Assembly: GCA_020740775.1 (NCBI GenBank)
Contig: JAHEWK010000002.1
Span: 2,046,001 to 2,110,000 of the forward strand
Source of the DNA: Ilyonectria destructans
Taxonomy: Eukaryota > Ascomycota > Sordariomycetes > Hypocreales > Nectriaceae
DNA length: 64,000 nucleotides
Reading direction: 5' to 3'
The position numbers and the translations under genes were made by a program. Shown piece after piece: positions 56,483 to 64,000 of this stretch; positions within the stretch are counted from its first letter, which is position 1, and each line of letters begins with the position of its first letter. A model generated the notes under the pieces. It did no database searches and was not told where the DNA came from. It saw only the letters and a program-made list of their open reading frames with translations.

Positions 56483-59400
56483 TCAGCAAGGCTGGAGGTA
56501 GTTGCTTGGGACCAGCCCGATGCGTCCATTCGTGCCGTGGACCTCAGCCTCCCACCATCCGTCGTCTTGGTGACGGAGGACCGCCAAGTAATCACCCTTG
56601 GCAAAGCCCAGCTCCTCGGGGATAGCCGCCTGGTACACGTACAATGCGCGTGCTAGAAAATATCTCGTTAGTCATGATTTAACTCGTTATATTTACGTTG
56701 TTGTTGGGGGCTCACCGTAATGTAGGATTGGTCTACCATCGCTAGTGTAGAGTCGAGAAGGATCGGCAACACTCTTGCTTCGTTGACGCGAGCCTTCCTC
56801 GTTAAAGTGCCCTGTAGCACGGGACTGTGGTCGACTGCCCCGGCTTCTCTGTGAGCCATATGGATCGTTACCTACAGGAGCAAGCTGGACGGCCATCTCA
56901 CTGCCGCCATAGCTGCTCTGTGGGCGGTTGTAATCCCGATATCTGGCAGGAGATGGCGCTCGGCTGGCCTCTTGGGGAGATGGCTGCTGATAGTAGCCCT
57001 GATCAGAGCCACGCTTTTGCGGCGAGCTCATCTGGGATGGGCTGCGCTGGCTACCAGCGTAAGGGTTTGGCGACGCCGATCGATAACTCATCCTGGAAGA
57101 ATCAGGCCTGGGCGGCTGGGGTGACGCACTTCGCATGGGCGCTGGTGAGGTGGCCCTGGGCATATCAGTACCTCTGGTTCCTGGTCTCGAGACGGGGGAA
57201 GTTCCATAGACTCCAGATCCTCGTGACATGTCAGATCCTCGTGTGCCTGGTCGAGCGACAGGAGAGGGCACATCAGTTGCCCGAGTACCTGAGCGAGACA
57301 TGGGAGGCGCGTTATATCCGCTTTTATCAGGCCGGCTCATCTCGGTTGCCCGTGTACCAGATCGTGAGGGGGCTGTACCATAGCTTCCGCTCATATCAGT
57401 ACCTCGAGTGGTAGGTCGCGAGGGGGGCGGGTTGTAACCACCAGATCCAGCTCGGCCAGCCGCCTCTCCAAACACACTTCTGGTCTGGGTGGTGACTTTT
57501 TTGGTTGCTTCCTTCATGGCCCTGGAAGTCACTGCGGGAGGAGGCACACCCAACCTGGATACTTGAGTTTGGGTGTGATACGAGGGTGGAGGCGTTCCCC
57601 TCTTCACGGATGCCGCTTCCTGGTTTCCAGGGACTGGGACAGATCGAGGCACGCTTGCCTCAGACGAAGGAACAGGTGTTTCGATGCCGTGGTAGTGGTC
57701 AGCGGACATCCTCACGGAAGACTGCTTGCCAATGGAATTGCCCTTGATTTTTGCGAGAGCAAGAGCAAGAGGGTCGACCTCTTCAGGCTCCTTCGCAGGA
57801 GTCGCGCCAGGCCGCTTCTTCTCGTCTGGGTTGGACACAGGGAATACGTTCTGGCCAACTCCCAAGGCCAAGCTAGCATTCGCATCAATAGGCTCGGGAC
57901 TTTGAGTCCGTTCCTGAGCCAGGATCTGGGGTTCTGGGTTATACACCTGCGGTCGGCGGGTGGGACTTGCGTTGTTACGCGAGCTAGCCGCATGCCAAGT
58001 GTTCCTATTCGACTGAGTTGTAGGCTGAATCTCCTTCTGACTCTTGCGTCTGAATAGGGGGGTGTGATTCTTCAAGAATCCACTCTTCTTCTTCGCAACG
58101 AGTTTTATCGGGCTTGGAACGGGAACAGGATCTTGCTTGACGGGTGATGTCTTTCCACTGGGTGGTTCCATGCTGGAGAATGAAGTCGGGTTAGAATAGT
58201 CGCTGTGAGAATCCCTGCTCGATGGTCGGGCAGAAGTGACCTGAGAGCTTCGATCGGAAGGCGGACCAGGGGGCCCAGTACGACACAACATTGTCATTCC
58301 GTCCATGGGATACGGGTCATGCGGTACTGCGGCCACAGGGCCGTGTTGGTTAACATCGTAACCCTTGATCTGCGCAGGCGCCGCTTGGGCTGGCTGCCGA
58401 TGGTACTGCTCCTCGGTAGACCTCCTCATCTCCAATGACTGTCTCATCGGTTGCTCCAATGACTGTCTCATCGGTTGCTCCAACGGCTGTCTCGTAGGTT
58501 GCTCCAGCGGTTGTCTAATCGACTTCTCCATCGACTGTCTAATCGGCTGCTCCATCGACTGCCTCATGGGCTGCTCCATCGACTGCCTCATAGGCTGCTC
58601 CATCGGCTGTCTCATGGGCTGCGCCATCGGTTGAGTCATCTGCTGGTGCATTGGGTGCTGTCGTTGCTGAAGAGACTGTTGTAGAGGCTGCGGGGGAGGC
58701 TGGTGAGCATGTTGCAGGCGAGGTTGCTGATGATGAAGTTGTTTTTGAAGGGGGGGCGGCTGATGCAGAAGCTGCTGTTGTTGTTGCATAGGAGGTTGCT
58801 GGAGCTGCGGCAGTATCTCGTCGGGGGGTGGCTGAACGGCCTTCTGGGGGGAGAGGGTCGGCTCTCGTCGACTAAGTGGTGCGGTCTCTCTATGCGCCAG
58901 GTTGAGAGCCAAGGCCGAGTCCGGGTCGTGATGTGACTCAAAGGTAGATGGCTGAGGAGAGGAGGACCTAAATGCAGGATTGATACTGCGAGGGAACTGG
59001 GCCACCGAGTAGTTGTCATCTTCCGAAGCCTCGGACTGACTGTCGTTGATATCACCGCGGCAGAAGTTGATGTACCTTGGCGCGTCAGGAATTTCCTGTC
59101 CTGTCCCACGATCGGTAATGAATGTGATGATATCCTTCTCGACGTCCATCTTCTCCAAAGACAGTCGAATCTTCTCACACGATGAGTCGTCACTAACGCA
59201 AACCGTGGATGCGATGTTGGCAAAGGTCCACAAGCTGCTCTTGGTGAAATCCAAGCGCTCCTCTTCCAAGTCCTGGAACTTGTCGGCCGCCGCCTTCCAC
59301 TCTCTGTTCCACCTGGCAGTGGTATCTTCCAGAGCCTTGACAGCGGTCTCATATTCGGTGTTGGAGGTTGCGAGGCTGATCTGTGTCTTCTCAAGCTTCG

Positions 59401-60106
59401 CCTTGTTACGTCGTTCTTCCTGACCCATGACCATGTGGCCTTGAGCAAGGTAGCCTTTAATCTTCAGGCACTCTTGCTCGTACTTGTCTCGTGTCTTTGG
59501 TAGAGTTAGTGTTGTGTTAAGAAAAATGAGAACCCGTTGAACCAACCTTGTTCACATGTTGTGTTTGCTGCATCTTGACCTTGAGGAGCTTCTCCACGGT
59601 GTTCTGCACGATCTTGCGCCGCTCCTTCATACCACCAGCGAATGCACCCAATGGCTCCTCCAACTCTGTTTTCATCTGCGCTGCGATACTTTGATGTTGT
59701 TTGGCCATCTGCTCGACCTCGCCACGGAGCGTATCCAAAGATGTCTTCAGAGTACCTGATTCGTTGGATCCCAGTGATTTTCGGCACAAGCTCCCGAGCT
59801 TTCGGGCGTATTCGTCTTCGATCGAGGCTCGTGCTGGACAATGATGCCGGTCAGGGATGGAACTCAAAGTAGAGGGACGTAACATCATGGGAGAACATAC
59901 CACCATAGAAAGATCTTAATTCGTCGCACGTCTGCTTAGCGCCAGCCAAACGACTGAGCATAGGCCCAACTCCAGCATCGTCCTTGCCCCAGAAGTTGTT
60001 TGCGACTGATACAGGAGGTGATTAGCAATTAGACATGAACAAAGGTTTCGGTAGCGTGCTCACAAGACAGCGAAACGGCTGGCGCCTCCGCCGTTGACGC
60101 AGGCAT
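56483..60106 (-). CDS. F-BAR/SH3 cytokinesis protein (Cdc15/Imp2-like)
   Basis: Membrane-curving scaffold of the contractile actin ring at septation sites. Exons 60106-60064, 60005-59901, 59833-59547, 59494-56716 and 56652-56483 give 1127 residues. The F-BAR domain occupies about residues 15-280: FANNFWGKDDAGVGPMLSRL, ARASIEDEYARKLGSL, the coiled-coil TRDKYEQECLKIKGY, and YINFC near its end. A disordered region of about 770 residues follows, with a Gln-rich tract and an octapeptide repeat, then RPGTRGTDM-type repeats. The C-terminal SH3 domain is assembled across the last intron (ARALYVYQAAIPEELGFAKG, DDGWWEAEV, GLVPSNYL). One donor (GTTGGT at 59546) is non-consensus. Start chosen from MPAST, just upstream of the F-BAR. 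Divergent from NOT1. Confidence 0.93.
58437..58628 (-). repeat. 24-bp coding minisatellite, about eight units
   Basis: Eight consecutive 24-bp units inside the F-BAR gene encode an octapeptide of the type PMRQSMEQ on the minus strand. Each unit differs by one to several bases. It lies in the disordered linker; length polymorphism between strains is likely. Confidence 0.9.
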
Positions 60107-60892
60107 GGTGGGTGCCTGTAGTGATAGAACAAACGCGAGTGATGTTGATAAGTGTGAACAAAGGGGTTGTTCGAATAAAGGAACCAGCCTACGTCGCGCT
60201 ACTCCGGACTTCAGATGGAGGACCAAAAGGCGTGTGCACCTTGGAAGCAGTGTTAAGGGCAGCGATATGGAGCTTCAATGGACCATGCCATTGTTTGGGT
60301 GGCGTTGGCGCTGTTGATGGGGCAACACAAGCACCCCCTTGCGCACGTGATCCGGGCTGGCAAGCACCTACCCCGACCGCGGACCGGAATTTACCGTGCT
60401 CCGGTGCATGGTCATTTTCATACCTTATCCTCAACCCAACTTCCACACCCACCAGTGTACGCTTGACGAGATATCACTACTCAGATTTCCATCACGCACG
60501 CCCTACCGCCCCCAGAACTCTTCGTCGACCGACGCCGGACCGCCGCTACGCTCCCCCCAAGCTCCCTAATACGCTGCGCTCCCGGCGCTCAGCCCCCCGA
60601 CGACGAGACCTGAACACCTGTCACCCACGCCTCTCCCCTCTCCACCTGAAAGTCGAGTCCTCGAGTCGTCCCTTGTTCACGGTCACTCCGCTGCACGGTC
60701 GCGCACTCGCGAGCTCTCCCTCTCGGCCCCCGACCGGTGCTTCTCCCCAACCGCTCCCCCATGTAGGGACTCTCCACCGGACTCCCTTCCTTCAACACCA
60801 CCCGCCCGCTCGCTTCGTGAGCCACCCGGCCTGCCACGACTCCAAGGGCAGGCTCTCCACCATCAAGCCTCCACCGCCGCCAATACACCTCC
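60107..60892. promoter_or_regulatory. Bidirectional promoter F-BAR gene / NOT1
   Basis: 786-bp divergent spacer. The right half is CT-rich on the + strand and is probably the NOT1 leader. A 335-codon + frame crosses it but is Pro/Arg/Ser-rich and shares no domain, so I treat it as chance. Confidence 0.55.
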
Positions 60893-63800
60893 ATGGTCCC
60901 ACCACCTCGAGCGGGATCATTTTCGCCCAATCCTGCGCAGACACTTCAGACGGGATCGAGTCATTCACCCCACCCATCGCAGGCTGCTATCCTCAGCGCT
61001 GGCGCAAGCCCCAGCGCCAGCAGTCCGACGGGCACCAATTCTCTGACCAAGATCGTCGTGGCCCAGGTCTATCTCCTGCTAAGCACTATCAAGGAGGATA
61101 AGGACCGCGCCAAGTGGGAACTGCAGGTTGATCAATTGAAAAAGGTGAGTTCCCTTCCTGCTCACGCGCCCTATGTTGTTAATCACCCCTCCTCGTTTAG
61201 CTCATCGATGAACACGGTATGGAAGTCTTCTCCAAATACTTCACCCGGTTGGTCGCCGGAAATGCGCCGCAGATATTTCCTGGCCTCAACCGGCCTGTCT
61301 CGAATCCGGGAAACTACCACATCCTCGTGGGGGAGATGCGAAAGATCGCACATGACGCTGAGCAAGCAAGTAAGATCGCCGAGTCGATAGAGAGCGGAAC
61401 CGAAGATATATTTCGCGACTTCGATCTCTCGACTTTTATGGAACATTTCAAACTTGATGCGCTGGAGAAGACCTTGTTGGCTCTGGCGTTCAAGATTGGC
61501 TCCCGAGGAGATCTCAAGACCAAAGGTAAGCAACCCCTCAAACGATCACGCGTCACGGAACTAACTTTGGGCACCCGAAGCCGATGCCATTTTATCAACC
61601 AATTTCCCAACATTTGTTGACATTATATCGCGTCCTGAAATCGAAGCGCATGCCGATTTAAGCCCTACGTTTATCGCCCTCATCGTCGATCGATTTATCC
61701 AACATCATCCTCCCAGCTTCAACGCTTCATCTCGACGCGATCTTCAAAACTATGTTGCAAAGCGATATATTAGTATGGATCTAGCCCCTCCTTCCGAGGT
61801 TCTTGCGGCTCTCGATCTTGGTCGAGTTGTTGCGGAGCGGCCTTCGAACGCACTGGCGCGCTACATCCAGAAGACTGGTGTCGACTTCACCCGAGATGAG
61901 GACACTTGCGTCTCGTATCTTCAGAACCGCCCCAGCAGCATGCAGCTGACTCCCGATCAAGCGTCTGCAGCTTTGACCTTCGCCACCATTAGCCAAACAC
62001 CACAACACGATCCCAGTGTTTTGGTTGCTGCGCTTCGACGAGTTGTTCCCAAGTCCTTTGAATGGGTTGAAGTGGTTGCCTTCTTCGACCAAGCATCAGC
62101 TCGCATCTCTTCTCAACAGTTCTTGCGCCTATACAATGCCCTGCTACCCGTGGCTCAAGATTCCAAATCTGTCCTGGACATTCAGCGACTTTGGGGAGGT
62201 GCTTGGACCGAACCTGAAGCGCAGCTCTCCTTCGTAAGCGCTTATGCTTCACTAACCCCTGAGCAGCTGGATGCGACCACGATCCCTGGACTGCACCGAA
62301 GTATCACCCTCGATGACTATGTCAACTCACCTCCCAACGTCCGCGAGCGAGCCGCGGTGGCGGTCAAACATCCTTTAGTGTCCGTGGCTGCGCTTTCCTC
62401 GATCTTCAACGTGGCGCTCAGTTCGGTTCATGCGTCGCAAAGCGTCGAGGCGAAGCGGTTATTCCAGGAGGTTGTTGTACCTAACCTTGACATTTTCCTC
62501 GTGTCCGCCTTTGAGGTTCCCCGACAGTCATGGGCCACGATGGCCGTCGATACCCTTAACTCACTCTTCGAAAACTTCCTGTACAAGCGATCGCCAGAGT
62601 ACGATTTCGTTCTTGATAGCCTCTGGAAGAAGGACAAGGAATGGGTGACGCAACGGCTGATTGACGCCCATGCGGTCAAGCCCGTCGACCTTCCCCTAGT
62701 CTTCGAGCACGCAGTCAAACATAAGTGGCTAGATGGGCTTGTGTATTTGCCAAACGGCTTTGGCCTCGACCTGGCTGCCTTGGCTCATGCCGAAGGATAC
62801 CTGGACCTCTCAAAGTGGGCTCGGTTCAATGCTGATCGGAGTAGCGAGATCTCTCGTACCCTCTTGCAGTTCTTGATGATCAAAGCCAGCCTAGAGATTC
62901 AGTGGCAGCGATTCCCACCCGATCCTCCCGTCAAGACTAGTACCACTCTTCAAGTTCGCACCGTCTCCGCATTACTGGCGATTCTTGAGGACTTCTTACC
63001 CAAAGCTCCTGTTCAAGACTTGATCCTTGTGCAACGCAACTGCATCACGGCTTACCCGCGATTGATCAACTACGGCGAAGGCTACGATGAAATTGTCGAT
63101 GCGAACGGCAAGGATGGCAACGCTCTACCTCTGGCCGCCAACAGCAAGATGGAGGAGCACTACAAGAAGATGTACAGCGACGAGATTCAGGTCCGCAATA
63201 TCGTCGAGGTGCTAGACCGATACAAGCACTCCAGGGATCCCTTGGACCAAGATGTCTTCGCCTGCATGATACACGGACTTTTCGACGAGTACAATCACTA
63301 CGTGGATTATCCACTGGAGGCTCTTGCAACAACGGCGGTCTTGTTCGGTGGCATTGTTTCACACAAGTTGATCTCGGACCTCCCCCTCAAGATCGGACTT
63401 GGAATGATCTTGGAGGCTGTTCGGGATCACATGCCGGATGACCCCATGTACAAGTTTGGTTTGCAGGCCCTGATGCAGCTGTTAGTACGTTTCAGAGAAT
63501 GGCCAGGGTTCTGCAAACAGCTTCTACAAATCCCGGGCCTTCAAGGCACTGAGGCTTACAAGAAGGCGGAGGACGTCGTTCATGATCATGAGGATGAGGT
63601 TGTTCGCGGTCGCAACGGAGCCGGGACGCCACTCGCCTTCCCTGCCGATTCGTTCGCTAATGGGAATCCCGAGGAGCCAGCCACCATTGATCGGCAACCG
63701 CCCGCCTTCAACTCTATCAACGTGGACCCTCATCCCCAGGGCACCGAGTTTGATGAGCCTGGTGAGGATGATCAGGACAAGGTTCAGTTTGTCCTGAACA

Positions 63801-64000
63801 ACATCACCGAGGGAACGTTGCGTTCAATGTGCAAGGAACTTCGCGAGACCATGGAGCGCAAGCATCAGCAATGGTTTGCTTGTCATCTCGTCGAGGAACG
63901 CGCGAAGATGCAGCCAAACTACCATCACGTGTACCTTGAGTTGGTCAAGCTATTCGAAGACAGGTCCCTATGGAGCGAAGTCCTTCGAGAGACGTATATC
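60893..64000 (+). CDS. NOT1: NOT1, scaffold of the CCR4-NOT complex (5' part)
   Basis: Large scaffold of the CCR4-NOT deadenylase complex, which shortens mRNA poly(A) tails and represses translation. Exons 60893-61144 and 61201-61525, then 61581 to beyond the window edge; about 998 codons are visible of a protein usually above 2100 residues. Recognisable are LIDEHGMEVFSKYFTRLV, FPGLNRPVSNPGNYHILVGE, the HEAT-repeat N-terminal region (IFRDFDLSTFMEHFKLDALE, SWATMAVDTLNSLFENF) and the MIF4G/TTP-binding-like segment (EEHYKKMYSDEIQVRNIVEV, DVFACMIHGLFDEYNHY). The final visible part, TEGTLRSMCKELRETMERKH, leads into the MIF4G core. The first ATG at 60893 lies in a Pro/Ser-rich N-terminus; a further upstream exon is possible. 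GTAAGC at 62233 is not a splice site: the 33 nt are coding. Confidence 0.95.

Noticed and set aside
60094..61101. 335-codon + frame crossing the F-BAR/NOT1 promoter
   Set aside because: Arg/Pro/Ser-rich, out of frame with NOT1, starts inside the F-BAR first-exon region.
62233..62265. 33-nt intron candidate in NOT1 (GTAAGC...CTAAC...GAGCAG)
   Set aside because: The translated residues (VSAYASLTPEQ) fit conserved NOT1 sequence, and the segment is shorter than any well-supported intron here.
1..64000. CRISPR arrays, rRNA genes, LTR retrotransposons or polyketide/peptide synthetase genes
   Set aside because: None seen; the organism is a fungus and no repeat spacing, rRNA core or large synthase motif was found.

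Overview
The window is nuclear DNA of a filamentous ascomycete, probably a sordariomycete and perhaps hypocrealean. Genes carry short introns of about 47-75 bp with GTAAGT/GTATGT donors and CTAAC/CTGAC branch sites. Proteins are of Pezizomycotina type (copper-fist and Zn2Cys6 regulators, Cdc15/Imp2 F-BAR protein, seipin, SAS3, complex I MWFE subunit). C-to-T-type decay resembling repeat-induced point mutation (RIP) is visible in places. Exon models were built by hand from splice signals and reading frame; every complete model closes in frame, but no alignment was run.

Layout. 1-8.4 kb: no supportable gene. 8.4-9.9 kb: copper-fist transcription factor (+). 9.9-14.0 kb: empty. 14.0-16.6 kb: five-exon Zn2Cys6 regulator (-) with a zinc cluster of Rgt1/RosA type. 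16.6-21.2 kb: spacer with a 29-nt poly-C tract and a 300-bp hAT-type MITE with a perfect 8-bp target-site duplication. 21.2-22.1 kb: SAM-dependent methyltransferase (+). 23.6-27.7 kb: PAN2 (+, 12 exons).

27.9-31.6 kb is a co-oriented run of decayed minus-strand genes: the 5' piece of a GH3 beta-glucosidase, an MFS transporter with two in-frame stops, and an M20 amidohydrolase with three. Next come a cupin gene (+) and a Zn2Cys6 regulator (-) with a suspicious in-frame TAG or 33-nt mini-intron. This looks like the remains of an accessory metabolic cluster.

35.8-51.0 kb is dense housekeeping DNA: SAS3 MYST acetyltransferase (-), complex I subunit NDUFA1/MWFE (+, with an apparent 4-nt micro-exon), NCS6/CTU1 tRNA thiolase (-), ribosomal protein eL8 (+), NTF2 (-), a serine beta-lactamase-fold protein (-) and a conserved unknown protein (-). 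At 51.7-52.3 kb lies an AT-rich element with impala/mimp-like inverted repeats and TA duplications. Then follow seipin (-), a broken kinase-like locus (54.6-56.1 kb), the Cdc15/Imp2 F-BAR-SH3 protein (-) and, divergent from it, NOT1 (+), which runs off the right edge.

Two parts of the mRNA deadenylation machinery lie here (PAN2 and the CCR4-NOT scaffold NOT1), about 33 kb apart; nothing suggests they are co-regulated. The most unusual observations are the 4-nt micro-exon, the nonsense-riddled cluster and the two non-autonomous DNA transposons.
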